In this document: positions 44,251 through 55,013 of the stretch, one piece after another | Layout: every line of letters begins with the position of its first letter | Position numbering within the stretch: the first letter of the stretch is position 1 | Translations under genes and position numbers: made by a program | The notes under the pieces: generated by a model | Seen by the model: the letters and a program-made list of their open reading frames with translations, nothing else | Told to the model about the DNA's origin: nothing | Databases searched by the model: none | From: Ferrigenium straubiae | Lineage (GTDB): Bacteria; Pseudomonadota; Gammaproteobacteria; Burkholderiales; Gallionellaceae | DNA: 64,000 nt | NCBI GenBank assembly: GCA_019449655.1 | Contig: JAHQXD010000001.1 | Coordinates: 387,194-451,193 of the forward strand | Direction of reading: 5' to 3'

Positions 44251-45156
44251 GTGAAAAAAATACTGCTGATTTGTCTGCTGGCCGGACAAATGTTAGTGGC
44301 TCATGCGGGTGAATATCATGGAAAGCGAGCCGTATTCAAACCGGCTCACGCTCAGTCCGGCGTAATAGCCGCCACCAGTTCCGCACCCCGTTTGCATTCT
44401 GCGATTGCGCTGATTTACGACCAGCATGCGCAGAGTCCGCTGTATGCCAAAAACTCCGATACGCAGACTCCCATAGCGTCAATTACCAAGCTGATGACGG
44501 CGATGGTGGTGCTGGATGCGCAGCTGCCCCTTGATGAAGAAATCACCATCGATAAAGCGGACATCGATACACTCAAAGGCACGCATTCGCGCCTGCGCAT
44601 CGGCATGAAATCGACACGCAACGAACTGCTCAAACTGGCATTGATGGCCTCGGAGAACCGCGCTGCCAATGCCTTGGCACGCACATATCCGGGCGGGCAT
44701 GACGCGGCAATCTCGGCAATGAACGTCAAGGCATACGAACTCGGCATGCAAAACACGCGCTTTCTTGACCCTGCCGGATTGAACAGCAGCAATGTTTCGA
44801 CGGCGCATGATCTGGTCAAGATGGTCTCGGCGGCACGCAACTATCCCCTGATACACCAATACACCACCGCCTCGTCGCACTCCGTGGACGGCTGGAGAGG
44901 GCGCGAGATGCGCTTCGTCAACACCAACCCCCTGGTCAGGAACGCATCGTGGGATATCGGCGTGAGCAAGACCGGCTACATCAGCGAGGCGGGACGCTGT
45001 CTGGTGATGGAGGCGACCATCAACCAGCGCCCGGTGATTATCGTGCTGCTTGATTCATGGGGGAAAAATACCCGTGTCGGCGATGCCAACCGCATCAAGA
45101 AATGGATGGAGAGCAGCAACGCGCGCGTTCACCTTCAAATGGCGGCCCGCAGCTGA
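44251..45156 (+). CDS. pbpG: D-alanyl-D-alanine endopeptidase (PBP7/8 type)
   Basis: The 301-aa precursor starts at GTG, 6 bases after GGGGGAG, and has a signal peptide (MKKILLICLLAGQMLVAHAG). Serine penicillin-binding motifs are SITK (SxxK), SEN and KTG in SKTGYISEAGRC. It cuts DD-crosslinks in peptidoglycan in the periplasm. A longer frame from 44230 lacks a ribosome site. Confidence 0.92.
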   Translation: MKKILLICLLAGQMLVAHAGEYHGKRAVFKPAHAQSGVIAATSSAPRLHSAIALIYDQHAQSPLYAKNSDTQTPIASITKLMTAMVVLDAQLPLDEEITIDKADIDTLKGTHSRLRIGMKSTRNELLKLALMASENRAANALARTYPGGHDAAISAMNVKAYELGMQNTRFLDPAGLNSSNVSTAHDLVKMVSAARNYPLIHQYTTASSHSVDGWRGREMRFVNTNPLVRNASWDIGVSKTGYISEAGRCLVMEATINQRPVIIVLLDSWGKNTRVGDANRIKKWMESSNARVHLQMAARS

Positions 45157-45286
45157 TCGCGTCGCGATATTGTTTATCGAGTTGATCATTCTGGTAGTGC
45201 TGGTCGCGGTCGTGGTGATTGCATTGCGGTCGCGATGATTGCGCTGTGCTGACCTAAATATTTTTCCAAACAGTAGCGCATAAGCA

Positions 45287-45480
45287 GAGTTGTGGCTCCG
45301 ACACGCTGCTGTGCAGCTTCACATCGGCTTTGCCGATATGAGCCTGCGCCGCAACTTGGTTTTGCTGTTTTTACGGTAGAGGTAGTTGTGGTTCCGGCCG
45401 TCGCTTTGCGACTTAACTTGCTTCGCAAGTTAGCCTCCACCGCAATCTAGTTTTGCTGTTTCACAGCAAAACTAGATTGT
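45287..45480. repeat. Two tandem structured repeats ending in an inverted copy of the proB 3' end
   Basis: Two related units start at about 45287 and 45383 with AGTTGTGG(C/T)TCCG and end with CGCAA(C/T)(T/C)T(G/A)GTTTTGCTGTTT. Each holds internal hairpins (ATCGGC-TTT-GCCGAT; GTCGC-TTT-GCGAC; AACTTGC-TTC-GCAAGTT). The last 17 bases of unit B (45443-45459) form a perfect 17-bp stem, loop TTC, with 45463-45479, which is the 3' end of the proB coding sequence. No gene is visible between 45157 and 45460. Confidence 0.7.
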
Positions 45481-46579
45481 CTCGATGAATGATTTCTTCA
45501 TCGCCGCCGTAGCCGAGCAAGGTTTCGATTTCCTGGCTGGCATGGCCCGCGATGCGCCGTGCTTCTTCGGCGTTGTAGTTGGTCAACCCGCGCGCGATGT
45601 CGCTGCCGTCTTCGGCTACGCAGGCGACGACCGCGCCGCGCTCGAATTCCCCGAATACGTTCCTGATGCCTATCGGCAGCAGGCTTTTGCCCCCGGAGCG
45701 CAACGCCTTGATCGCGCCGCCGTCCAGCACCAGCTTCCCCGCAACCTGCAAATGGCCGGCCAGCCATTGCTTGCGCGCGGCCAAGGGGAGGGATGGGGCG
45801 GTGAGCAGGGTGCCGATGGCCTCACCCTGCATCAGGCGCAGCAGCACATCGTGCTCATGACCCGATGCGATGACGGTATGCGCACCGCTGCGCGCCGCGC
45901 GTTTCGCCGCGAGTATCTTGGTGATCATGCCTCCGCGCCCGATAGTGCTGCCTGCGCCACCCGCCATGCTTTCCAGCTGCGCATCGCCTGCCTGAGCCTC
46001 GCTGACCAGTGTGGCATTGGGGTCTTTGCGCGGGTCGGCGGTGTACAGGCCGCTCTGGTCGGTGAGGATGATGAGCGCATCGGCGTCGATCAGGTTGGTG
46101 ACCAGTGCGCCCAGCGTGTCGTTGTCGCCGAACTTGATCTCATCGGTTACCACCGTGTCGTTTTCGTTGATGATCGGGATGACGCGTAGCGAGAGCAGGG
46201 TGGTCAGCGTGGTGCGCGCGTTCAGGTAGCGTTCGCGATTGGCCAGATCGGCATGGGTGAGCAGCACCTGCGCGGCATGCAGATCATGTTTGCGGAAACA
46301 GCTTTCATAGGCCTGCACCAGCCCCATCTGCCCGACTGCCGCAGCAGCCTGCAAGTCGTGTATCGAGGTCGGGCGGGTGTGCCAGCCGAGGCGTTGCATG
46401 CCTTCGGCGATTGCGCCGGAGGAGACCAGCACCACCTCGCGGCCAGCGGCGTTGAGCGCGGCGATCTGCCGTGCCCAGTTGCCCAGCGCGTCGAGATCCA
46501 GCCCCGCCCCCTGGTTGGTCACCAGGCTGCTGCCGACCTTGACGACGATGCGTTTGCATTGGGTCAATACGGTTTTCAT
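45461..46579 (-). CDS. proB: Glutamate 5-kinase
   Basis: The 372-aa protein has the amino-acid kinase domain ([97 protein letters not shown]) and a C-terminal PUA domain. It catalyses the first step of proline synthesis. It follows obgE by 3 bases. Its final codons lie inside a perfect hairpin. Confidence 0.96.
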   Translation of the reverse strand: MKTVLTQCKRIVVKVGSSLVTNQGAGLDLDALGNWARQIAALNAAGREVVLVSSGAIAEGMQRLGWHTRPTSIHDLQAAAAVGQMGLVQAYESCFRKHDLHAAQVLLTHADLANRERYLNARTTLTTLLSLRVIPIINENDTVVTDEIKFGDNDTLGALVTNLIDADALIILTDQSGLYTADPRKDPNATLVSEAQAGDAQLESMAGGAGSTIGRGGMITKILAAKRAARSGAHTVIASGHEHDVLLRLMQGEAIGTLLTAPSLPLAARKQWLAGHLQVAGKLVLDGGAIKALRSGGKSLLPIGIRNVFGEFERGAVVACVAEDGSDIARGLTNYNAEEARRIAGHASQEIETLLGYGGDEEIIHRDNLVLL

Positions 46580-46582
46580 GAT

Positions 46583-47691
<1,109 letters not shown>

Positions 47692-47714
47692 CGATTTGTT
47701 TCGAGCGGCGCGGC

Positions 47715-47972
47715 TTATGCGGCGACGATCGAAACAGTTCTACGCTTTTGCGCGCCCTTGATGGCGAATACTACCTTGCCGGTGATCTTGGCAAACAGCG
47801 TGTGATCCTTGCCCATGCCGACGTTCTCGCCGGGGTGGAATTGCGTGCCGCGCTGGCGCACGATGATGCTGCCCGCATTGATCAGTTCGCCGCCGTAGCT
47901 CTTCACGCCCAGTCGTTTCGAGTGTGAGTCGCGTCCGTTACTGGTACTGCCGCCGCCTTTTTTTGATGCCAT
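47715..47972 (-). CDS. rpmA: 50S ribosomal protein L27
   Basis: The 85-aa protein ([29 protein letters not shown]) is a standard bacterial L27, lying 21 bases after rplU. No N-terminal extension of the Firmicute type is present. Confidence 0.97.
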   Translation of the reverse strand: MASKKGGGSTSNGRDSHSKRLGVKSYGGELINAGSIIVRQRGTQFHPGENVGMGKDHTLFAKITGKVVFAIKGAQKRRTVSIVAA

Positions 47973-47993
47973 GCTATCTGCTCCTTACAAGAA

Positions 47994-48305
47994 TTATGCG
48001 GAAATGCCGTCGATGCGGATTTCGGTGTAATTTTGACGATGACCTTGCGACTTGCGATAGTGCTTACGGCGGCGCATCTTGAAAATATGCACCTTGTCGC
48101 CACGGCCATGCGATACGATGGTCGCTTGCACGGAGGCACCGGTCAGCATGGGTTTGCCCACGGACAGCTTGTCGCCGTCGGCAACCATCAGTACCTTGTC
48201 CAGCACAACCGCGCTGCCCACGTCGCCGGGGATGGTCTCGATCTTTAAAGTTTCGCCGGAAGAGACACGATATTGCTTTCCGCCGGTCTTGATGACTGCA
48301 TACAT
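47994..48305 (-). CDS. rplU: 50S ribosomal protein L21
   Basis: The 103-aa protein ([25 protein letters not shown], ending [14 protein letters not shown]) is a standard L21. The ATG at 48305 is chosen over a TTG two codons earlier. Its promoter is at 48358-48385. Confidence 0.97.
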   Translation of the reverse strand: MYAVIKTGGKQYRVSSGETLKIETIPGDVGSAVVLDKVLMVADGDKLSVGKPMLTGASVQATIVSHGRGDKVHIFKMRRRKHYRKSQGHRQNYTEIRIDGISA

Positions 48306-48357
48306 AAACAACCTCTTACTATGGTGATTTTTGGGCGATACTTTCGCGAAGGCGCGA

Positions 48358-48385
48358 ATTATACATAAATATCCGAATTCGTCAA
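48358..48385 (-). promoter_or_regulatory. sigma70 promoter of rplU-rpmA
   Basis: On the minus strand: TTGACG, a 16-base spacer, TATAAT. Transcription would begin near 48351, leaving a leader of about 45 nt. Confidence 0.75.
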
Positions 48386-48742
48386 AACCATTTCTGGCGG
48401 GCTTCCCTGCGCGGTAAGGCCTCTAAAGGATGGAATGAAAAATAGGCCGTTCGGCATATACATTTTTTTCATGTGGCATGATATTTTTCCGCACTTGAGC
48501 TAGGGTTATCTCTATGGAAACGCTGAACAAGTATCCGGGTAGTGCATCACCCGTCCATTCATTCGATTGGCTGAACAAAACCCGTTTTCATCGTGTGTTG
48601 CGCCTCACGGTACTCAATTTGGGGAGATTTCACCCCCTTTCGCCTACGCCGGGCGCACCTGTCATGCGCTGCTGCGAGGGTGAAGTACTAGCCATATAGT
48701 TTTCACTCCATTGTTTCGTAATGAGATTTTCAGGAGATCAGC
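48386..48742. other. Intergenic, nothing recognised
   Basis: About 360 bases upstream of the HDOD gene. A 61-codon frame from 48514 has no family resemblance and no clear ribosome site; I do not call it. The promoter of the HDOD gene should be here but no consensus pair stands out. Confidence 0.4.
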
Positions 48743-49594
48743 ATGAACATACCCGTGGAGCTATCGAATGGCATCACCGAACACGCCTTGAAGGGTATCA
48801 CCATTCCGCCTTGCCCGGCCTCTTTGGTATCCATCATGCGCGAGGCGAAACGCCCGTCCGTCAGTTTTGTCGAGCTCGCGGGCCTGATCAGCCGCGATGC
48901 GGGTATTGTGGGCCCCTTGCTCAAATTGGCCAATTCACCTTTTATCGGTTTGAGAAGCAAGGTGGCGTCCATCTCTCAGGCAATCAGTGTACTTGGCCTG
49001 CAGAATACGCTAAATCTTGTGCAAAATATTGCCTTGCGGCAAAGTGTTGGTGGCGGGTCGCAAAGCTTTGAAAAATTTTGGGAGCGATCAAGTCTGACAG
49101 CGACTATTGCAGAAAAAATAGCGGCGAAATTCCGTACCGTATCCAAAGATGATGCCTATCTTGCGGCATTGTTCCACGATTGCGGTATCCCGGTACTCAT
49201 GATGAAATTCCCCGGATATCGCGAAACCGTGATGGCCCAGTGTAAATTAGGCAAGTCGATCTGCGAGGTCGAAAATGATGTTTTTTCCACCAGCCATGCC
49301 GTGGTCGGGAATATGCTGACGCGCAACTGGATGCTCCCCGACCACATATGCAAAGCCGTTTTATATCATCATGACCACGCCATCTTTAATTCATCTGGTG
49401 GAAATACCAGAACTGATGCCTGCGATTTAATCGGCATAGTACATATGGCGGAGTGTATTGCCGACGAACATTTATTCGTCAGAGATAAAGATTGGCATCA
49501 GTTTGAACAGGAAGTACTGGACTACTTTGAGATGTCGGGGTATGAATTCTCCGAACTCAAAGGGGATATTCTGGCTTATTTGAATGGTGAGTAA
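48743..49594 (+). CDS. HDOD domain signalling protein
   Basis: The 283-aa protein begins behind AGGAG and has the HDOD pattern: IPPCPASLVSIMREAKRPSVSFVELAGLISRDAGIVGPLLKLANSPFIGL, then an HD-like helix bundle (AALFHDCGIPVLM, HAVVGNMLTRNWMLPDHICKAVLYHH). HDOD proteins are mostly non-catalytic relatives of HD phosphohydrolases used in signalling. It precedes a PilZ protein, so a c-di-GMP-linked role is plausible. Confidence 0.88.
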   Translation: MNIPVELSNGITEHALKGITIPPCPASLVSIMREAKRPSVSFVELAGLISRDAGIVGPLLKLANSPFIGLRSKVASISQAISVLGLQNTLNLVQNIALRQSVGGGSQSFEKFWERSSLTATIAEKIAAKFRTVSKDDAYLAALFHDCGIPVLMMKFPGYRETVMAQCKLGKSICEVENDVFSTSHAVVGNMLTRNWMLPDHICKAVLYHHDHAIFNSSGGNTRTDACDLIGIVHMAECIADEHLFVRDKDWHQFEQEVLDYFEMSGYEFSELKGDILAYLNGE

Positions 49595-49611
49595 GCATCA
49601 TCGAGAAGGAT

Positions 49612-49684
49612 ATGACATGCCGGGTCATGCCCCTGGAACCCGTCGAATCGATAGGCAGGATACCTGCCTACGCAGGGATAATGA
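49612..49684. repeat. Intergenic palindromic repeat
   Basis: The gap between the HDOD and PilZ genes holds AGGCAGG-ATA-CCTGCCT and surrounding short inversions, resembling the dispersed palindromic repeats common in betaproteobacterial intergenic DNA. No second copy was identified in this window. Confidence 0.35.
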
Positions 49685-49734
49685 CTTAATCAGCGTTTTC
49701 TTGAATCGGAATTCCTTGGCGGAGACATTGGCAA

Positions 49735-50673
49735 ATGAGCCTGATTCCTGTCGGTAGAGACGATATTGCAGTCGGCAAACCGTTGCCTTGGCAGTTGTAT
49801 GACGGCGAACACAAGGTGCTGCTGGAGCAGGGGGGGATCGTCAGTGACAAAGAACATCTGAACAATCTGCTGGCAACCGGTGCATATCGTGAACTATCGT
49901 GGGAAGCGCCCGGCAACGGGAACGACAGTAGCAATATGCCTGCTGATTTGACGTATCAGGAGCAAGTCAACGCAGATAAGCCCGGGTCGCAATTCGAATT
50001 CGACGACATGAAGCTGGGGGTGGGAAGCCGCCTGCAACTTGAACCGCCCAAACAACTGGGGCGAGAACGCTTCCTGGTCAGGCTGATCGGTTATATGAGA
50101 GGTGTCAGTCTGATAGTTACCACGCCGGCTACTGCCGATGGCGCTTATCTGCGGCTTCTGGAAGGCGAAAAGGTCATGATGCGGTCATTCTCCGGGCAGA
50201 ACGCCTTTGCTTTCGCCTGCGCCGTGGAGCTTGCGTGCAAGCGGCCTTACGAGTACTTGCATCTGTCGTTTCCCGATGTTATCCAAGGGGTCCTGATACG
50301 CAAGGTACCGCGTGTCAGGACAAAAATTATTGCGGCAGTACAAAACACCAATTCGCGTGATTTAGAGGAAAGGAATCCCGCGCTCATTTCCAACATCAGC
50401 GCCAACGGCGCGGCGCTCAATGCCAAACATCCCCTGGGTAAAAAAGGTGATGTTCTCAATCTGGTGTTTCGGGTAAATCTGCATCAGATCGATGCCTTGT
50501 TGTCGCTTAATGGGGTGATCCGCACTGCAGTGGATGCTGGAGATGCGGAGGCGCTTGGAGCGGAAATTATTCGCTACGGTATCGAGTTCCAGAACCTGCA
50601 ACCGAATGACATGATTATCCTGCAAAGCATGGTTTACCAGCAAATTGTGGAATGCCCGCATCAAGTGGCGTAG
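49735..50673 (+). CDS. PilZ domain protein, YcgR-like
   Basis: The 312-aa protein has an N-terminal segment unlike known domains (about 1-90), a YcgR-type beta-barrel region (about 95-200), and a C-terminal PilZ domain with c-di-GMP residues RKVPR (RxxxR) and NISANGA (NxSxxG). YcgR-like proteins brake the flagellar motor when c-di-GMP is high. No flagellar genes are present here, so the target is not known. Confidence 0.82.
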   Translation: MSLIPVGRDDIAVGKPLPWQLYDGEHKVLLEQGGIVSDKEHLNNLLATGAYRELSWEAPGNGNDSSNMPADLTYQEQVNADKPGSQFEFDDMKLGVGSRLQLEPPKQLGRERFLVRLIGYMRGVSLIVTTPATADGAYLRLLEGEKVMMRSFSGQNAFAFACAVELACKRPYEYLHLSFPDVIQGVLIRKVPRVRTKIIAAVQNTNSRDLEERNPALISNISANGAALNAKHPLGKKGDVLNLVFRVNLHQIDALLSLNGVIRTAVDAGDAEALGAEIIRYGIEFQNLQPNDMIILQSMVYQQIVECPHQVA

Positions 50674-50817
50674 GGGCGCGAGCGGGAAATTTGCGCAGTG
50701 GGCCGTATATTTATGGCCATCATGGTGGCAATCCCTGGTCTTGCCTCGACGGCAGTGATGCCAGGGAGCCACCAGCCAGGCTGAAACCAGGCTGGCTGTC
50801 CTATTGGCTATTTGGAG

Positions 50818-52074
50818 CTAACGCCGCATCGAGTCGAAGAACTCGGCGTTGTTCTTGGTCGCCTTGATCTTGTCGAGCAGGAATTCCATTGCTTCCAGCT
50901 CATCCATCGGGTAGAGCAGTTTGCGCAGCAGCCAGATCCGCTGCAGGATGTCCGGCTTGATGAGCAGTTCTTCCTTGCGCGTGCCGGAGCGGTTGACGTT
51001 GATCGCCGGGTAGATGCGCTTCTCGGCCATACGGCGATCCAGATGGATTTCCATGTTGCCGGTACCCTTGAATTCTTCGTAGATCACGTCATCCATGCGC
51101 GAGCCAGTATCGACCAGTGCGGTGGCGATGATGGTTAGCGAGCCGCCTTCCTCGATATTGCGCGCCGCGCCGAAGAAGCGCTTGGGGCGATGCAGCGCAT
51201 TGGCATCCACGCCGCCGGTCAGCACTTTGCCGGAAGAGGGCACCACGGTGTTGTAGGCGCGTGCCAAGCGGGTGATGGAGTCGAGCAGGATGATGACGTC
51301 CTTCTTGTGTTCGACCAGGCGCTTGGCCTTTTCCAGCACCATCTCCGCAACCTGCACGTGGCGGCTGGCCGGTTCGTCGAAGGTGGAGGCAACCACTTCG
51401 CCGCGCACGGTGCGGGTCATCTCGGTCACTTCCTCGGGGCGTTCGTCGATCAGCAGCACGATCAGGGTCGCATCGGGGTTGTTAGACGAGATGGAATGCG
51501 CGATGTGCTGCAGCATCACGGTCTTGCCGGACTTCGGCGAAGCCACCAGCAGCCCGCGCTGTCCCTTGCCGATCGGTGCGACGATGTCGATGATACGGCC
51601 TGTGATGTTCTCTTCGGCCTTGATTTCGCGCTCCAAGCGCAACGGCTCGGTCGGAAACAGCGGCGTCAGGTTCTCGAACAGGATCTTGTTCTTGGCATTT
51701 TCGGGTGGCTCGCCGTTGACCTTGTCCACCTTCACCAGCGCGACATAGCGCTCGCCGTCCTTCGGCGTGCGGATCTCACCGTCGATTGTGTCGCCGGTGT
51801 GCAGGTTGAAACGGCGGATCTGGCTCGGGCTGACGTAGATGTCGTCCGGTCCCGCCAGATAGGAGGTGTCCGGCGAGCGCAGGAAGCCGAAGCCATCCGG
51901 CAGGATTTCCAGCGTGCCATCGCCGAAGATGCTCTCGCCCTTTTTCGCCTGGCTTTTCAGCAGGGCGAACATCAGGTCCTGCTTGCGCATCCGGTTTGCG
52001 TTCTCGATCTGATTGGCCGCGGCCATTTCAACGAGTTCAGTGACGTGTTTGGTTTTTATGTCGGATAGGTGCAT
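50818..52074 (-). CDS. rho: Transcription termination factor Rho
   Basis: The 418-aa protein has the N-terminal helical and RNA-binding cold-shock domains ([45 protein letters not shown]), Walker A SPKSGKTV, Walker [17 protein letters not shown], and the Q/R-loop region [35 protein letters not shown]. It acts as a hexameric RNA translocase. It lies downstream of trxA, the usual order in proteobacteria. Confidence 0.97.
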   Translation of the reverse strand: MHLSDIKTKHVTELVEMAAANQIENANRMRKQDLMFALLKSQAKKGESIFGDGTLEILPDGFGFLRSPDTSYLAGPDDIYVSPSQIRRFNLHTGDTIDGEIRTPKDGERYVALVKVDKVNGEPPENAKNKILFENLTPLFPTEPLRLEREIKAEENITGRIIDIVAPIGKGQRGLLVASPKSGKTVMLQHIAHSISSNNPDATLIVLLIDERPEEVTEMTRTVRGEVVASTFDEPASRHVQVAEMVLEKAKRLVEHKKDVIILLDSITRLARAYNTVVPSSGKVLTGGVDANALHRPKRFFGAARNIEEGGSLTIIATALVDTGSRMDDVIYEEFKGTGNMEIHLDRRMAEKRIYPAINVNRSGTRKEELLIKPDILQRIWLLRKLLYPMDELEAMEFLLDKIKATKNNAEFFDSMRR

Positions 52075-52220
52075 AGCGATGCGAATATGAGAAGAACAAA
52101 AAGATAAGGGAGTTGACCGGGTGGAAGATGACCGCCCGCATGGCCTGGAATGTTCGTTATGGTGTTTTTTTGTTTCCGGAGACGAAACTGGAAGGCGATG
52201 CAGGCGTGACAGTAAACGCT

Positions 52221-52547
52221 TTAGATGTGGCTGTCAATAAAGGCGGCCAGTTGGGATTTAGACAACGCTCCGACCTTGGTGGCCTCGATGTTGCCGTTCT
52301 TGAACAGCATCAGGGTCGGAATGCCGCGAATGCCGAATTTCTGCGGGGTCTGCTGGTTTTCATCCACGTTCAGCTTGGCGACACTCAGGCGGCCGGCATA
52401 TTCCTTGGCGATTTCGTCCAGGATAGGCGCGATCATGCGGCACGGACCACACCACTCGGCCCAGTAATCCACCAGCACGGGCAGGGGGGATTGCAATACT
52501 TCGGCATCGAAAGTGGCATCGGTAACGTATTGTATGTGTTCGCTCAT
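52221..52547 (-). CDS. trxA: Thioredoxin
   Basis: The 108-aa protein has the active site [13 protein letters not shown] and the cis-Pro region [14 protein letters not shown]. It is the general cytoplasmic disulfide reductase. It lies 146 bases upstream of rho on the same strand. Confidence 0.96.
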   Translation of the reverse strand: MSEHIQYVTDATFDAEVLQSPLPVLVDYWAEWCGPCRMIAPILDEIAKEYAGRLSVAKLNVDENQQTPQKFGIRGIPTLMLFKNGNIEATKVGALSKSQLAAFIDSHI

Positions 52548-52667
52548 GGTTTAGGTCTCGCTTTGAATAAGGGTTGATCGGTGATGCAATACGCGGAGTG
52601 TCGGAGTGATTCTATGAATTTTAAACGGCATCGTAACCAAAAACGGCTGTGCTGTGAAGTGTGACCT

Positions 52668-53228
52668 TTACTTGAAGACCATGGGGGCGGCTATCTCGCC
52701 GATATGAAAGCCGAAATGCCCTTTCCGGCGATCTGCAAAATAATGCTCCAGGCTGAATTTGACCGGGCGGAAGGCGATTTCATCCCACGGGATTTCCGCT
52801 TCGGCAAAGAGCCTGACCTCCAGGCTTTCCTGCCCGGGGGCGAAATCCGTATCGAGCAGCCTGGCGCGGAATAACAGATGCACCTGGTTGATGTACGGCA
52901 GGCTGTACATTGAATACAGATCGCCGATCGCAATGCGCGCATTGGCTTCTTCCAGGGTCTCGCGGACTGCAGCATCGGTTGTGGTTTCGCCGTTTTCCAT
53001 AAAGCCGCCGGGCAAGGTCCACAAACCATTGCGCGGCTCGATGGCGCGGCGGCACAGCAGGATTTTATCTTCCCATTCAGGCATCGATCCGATCACCATC
53101 TTTGGGTTCTGGTAATGAATCACGCCGCAGGCGGTGCAGATGTGGCGCGGACGGTTGTCGTCGTCCGGGCGGCGCAGCTCGACCGCCGCGCCGCAGGACG
53201 AGCAATAGTTTACTTCCAGAATTGCCAC
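52668..53228 (-). CDS. Nudix hydrolase with N-terminal zinc ribbon
   Basis: The 186-aa protein has a four-Cys zinc ribbon (CSSCG ... CTACG, residues 9-35) and a Nudix domain with GGFMENGETTTDAAVRETLEEANA. The zinc-ribbon/Nudix arrangement recalls NudC, but the protein is shorter and lacks the NudC SQPWPFPxS motif, so NADH or ADP-ribose are only guesses for its substrate. It overlaps the end of bamD by 19 bases. Confidence 0.85.
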   Translation of the reverse strand: MAILEVNYCSSCGAAVELRRPDDDNRPRHICTACGVIHYQNPKMVIGSMPEWEDKILLCRRAIEPRNGLWTLPGGFMENGETTTDAAVRETLEEANARIAIGDLYSMYSLPYINQVHLLFRARLLDTDFAPGQESLEVRLFAEAEIPWDEIAFRPVKFSLEHYFADRRKGHFGFHIGEIAAPMVFK

Positions 53229-54025
53229 CAGGATTTCCCCGACTTGGCTCCGCCGGCAGGTGTTTCGTCGCCGGCAGGTGAAGCAGACGTGCTGCGGTTT
53301 TTCTGCAGCACGCGCCGGGTATCGTCGCGCAGGTCGGTCATGCCCATTGCATCGTAGGCCTGCACCAGGATTTCCAGCGCGTCGCGCGTCGAGGGGCTGG
53401 TCGGGTATTGCGTCAGGATGCCCTGAGCACGGTTGACCGCGGCGACATAGGCCCCACGGCGCAGGTAGTAGCTGGCGACATGCAGCTCATGCCTGGCCAG
53501 CATGTTCACCAGATATTGCATACGTACCCTGGAATCGGGCGCGTACTTGCTGTCGGGGAAGCGCGTCACCAGGTCCTTGAAGGCAGCAAACGAATCCTGC
53601 AAGGCCTTGGGGTCGCGTTCGGTGGGGTCTTGCCCGCTCAGTGAATTGACGAGGCTGACCTCGCCGTGGAAGTTGGCCAGCCCTTTCACGTAATAGGCGT
53701 AATCGACATGCGGATTGTTTGGATACTGCTTGATGAAGCGGTCGGCGGAGGAGACGGCCGATTCAGCCTCGCCCTGGCGGTAATAGGCAAAAGCCACTTC
53801 CAGTAGCGCCTGTTGAGCGTAGCGCCCGTAGGGGTAGCGTGATTGCAGCGTTTCATACAGCTTGATGGCCGAATCATAGTTTTCGTTATTCAACTCTTCC
53901 TTGGCCTGCCTGTAGATTTCCTCGACGGGCACATTCTTGAGTGGGTCGGTGCCATCCGGCAACGGGTCGAAGATGCTGCAAGCAGTTAACGTAAGCAGGA
54001 GGAATAAGGATAAACTATGGCGCAT
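53210..54025 (-). CDS. bamD: Outer-membrane assembly lipoprotein BamD
   Basis: The 271-aa precursor has a lipoprotein signal (MRHSLSLFLLLTLTAC, Cys16). TPR repeats follow with the ComL/BamD pattern EEIYRQAKEELNNENYDSAIKLYETLQSRYPYGRYAQQALLEVAFAYYRQGE and GLANFHGEVS. It is an essential part of the BAM complex that inserts beta-barrels such as the porin at 5.2 kb. Its ATG (complement of 54023-54025) overlaps the start of divergent rluD. Confidence 0.94.
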   Translation of the reverse strand: MRHSLSLFLLLTLTACSIFDPLPDGTDPLKNVPVEEIYRQAKEELNNENYDSAIKLYETLQSRYPYGRYAQQALLEVAFAYYRQGEAESAVSSADRFIKQYPNNPHVDYAYYVKGLANFHGEVSLVNSLSGQDPTERDPKALQDSFAAFKDLVTRFPDSKYAPDSRVRMQYLVNMLARHELHVASYYLRRGAYVAAVNRAQGILTQYPTSPSTRDALEILVQAYDAMGMTDLRDDTRRVLQKNRSTSASPAGDETPAGGAKSGKSWWQFWK

Positions 54026-55013
54026 GACTGAATCCGGAAAAAATTTGCGCGATTATAGCGCAGCCGCCTCCAACCCGCAGGTCTTCATCGTGCCCGGTGA
54101 TTGCGCGGGCATGCGCTTCGACCAAGTGCTGGCAAAGCTGCTGCCGGAGTATTCGCGCAGCCGCCTGCAGGAATGGATAACGGCGGGGCAGGCCAGTCTG
54201 GACGGAGCCGCCACCGTCGCAAAACAGAAGGTGTGGGGCGGCGAAACCATCGCCGTGCAGCCGCAATTGCATCCCGCCGACCAGCCGTACCGGGCCGAGG
54301 ACATCGCGCTCGACATCGTCTACGAGGACGAGGCGCTGCTGGTGATCAACAAGCCGGCCGGGCTGGTGGTGCACCCCGGCAGCGGCAACTGGGAAGGTAC
54401 GCTGTTGAACGCGCTGCTGCATCATGCGCCGCAACTGGAAGGCGTGCCGCGCGCCGGCATCGTGCATCGCCTCGACAAGGATACCAGCGGCCTGCTCGTG
54501 GTGGCGAAGACCCTGACTGCCCAGACCGCGCTGGTGCGCCAACTCCAGGCGCGCAGCGTGAAGCGCGAATACCTGGCGCTGGCGTGGGGCGAGCTTCGCC
54601 ATGGCGGAAAGGTGGATGCGCCGATAGGCCGCCACCCCACGCAGCGCGTCAAAATGGCGGCGGTGGAAAGCGGCAAGCACGCCGTTACGCATTACCAGGT
54701 CGAGGAGAAGTTCCCAGGCTGCACGCTGTTGCGCTGCCGCCTGGAAACCGGGCGCACCCACCAGATTCGCGTGCACTTGGCGCATATCGGCCATCCGCTG
54801 GTGGGCGACAAGACCTATCTGAAAGGCATGCAGAAATGCGTGCCACAGCTGCGCAGCCTGTTGCACGGTTTTCCACGCCAGGCCCTACATGCCACGCGCC
54901 TGGCGCTGGAACATCCGGTCAGCGGCGAGACGATGGAATGGCATGCGCCGTTGCCTGCGGACATGATGAGATTCCTCCGGCAAATACGCGAGGCGAGCCA
55001 TGCTTCTGACTGA
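54024..55013 (+). CDS. rluD: 23S rRNA pseudouridine synthase RluD
   Basis: The 329-aa protein has an N-terminal S4 domain (GMRFDQVLAKLLPEYSRSRLQEWITAGQASLDG) and the catalytic motif HRLDKDTSGLLVVAKT with the nucleophilic Asp, plus RTHQIRVHLAHIGHPLVGD. It modifies helix 69 of 23S rRNA (positions 1911/1915/1917 in E. coli). The ATG at 54024 overlaps the divergent bamD start codon, and upstream extension would run inside bamD. Confidence 0.92.
   Translation: MTESGKNLRDYSAAASNPQVFIVPGDCAGMRFDQVLAKLLPEYSRSRLQEWITAGQASLDGAATVAKQKVWGGETIAVQPQLHPADQPYRAEDIALDIVYEDEALLVINKPAGLVVHPGSGNWEGTLLNALLHHAPQLEGVPRAGIVHRLDKDTSGLLVVAKTLTAQTALVRQLQARSVKREYLALAWGELRHGGKVDAPIGRHPTQRVKMAAVESGKHAVTHYQVEEKFPGCTLLRCRLETGRTHQIRVHLAHIGHPLVGDKTYLKGMQKCVPQLRSLLHGFPRQALHATRLALEHPVSGETMEWHAPLPADMMRFLRQIREASHASD

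Noticed and set aside
48514..48699. 61-codon plus-strand frame upstream of the HDOD gene
   Set aside because: No ribosome site, no similarity and no coding-like composition that I can support.
53937..54023. 29-codon upstream extension of rluD
   Set aside because: It lies wholly inside divergent bamD and is not needed for the family N-terminus.
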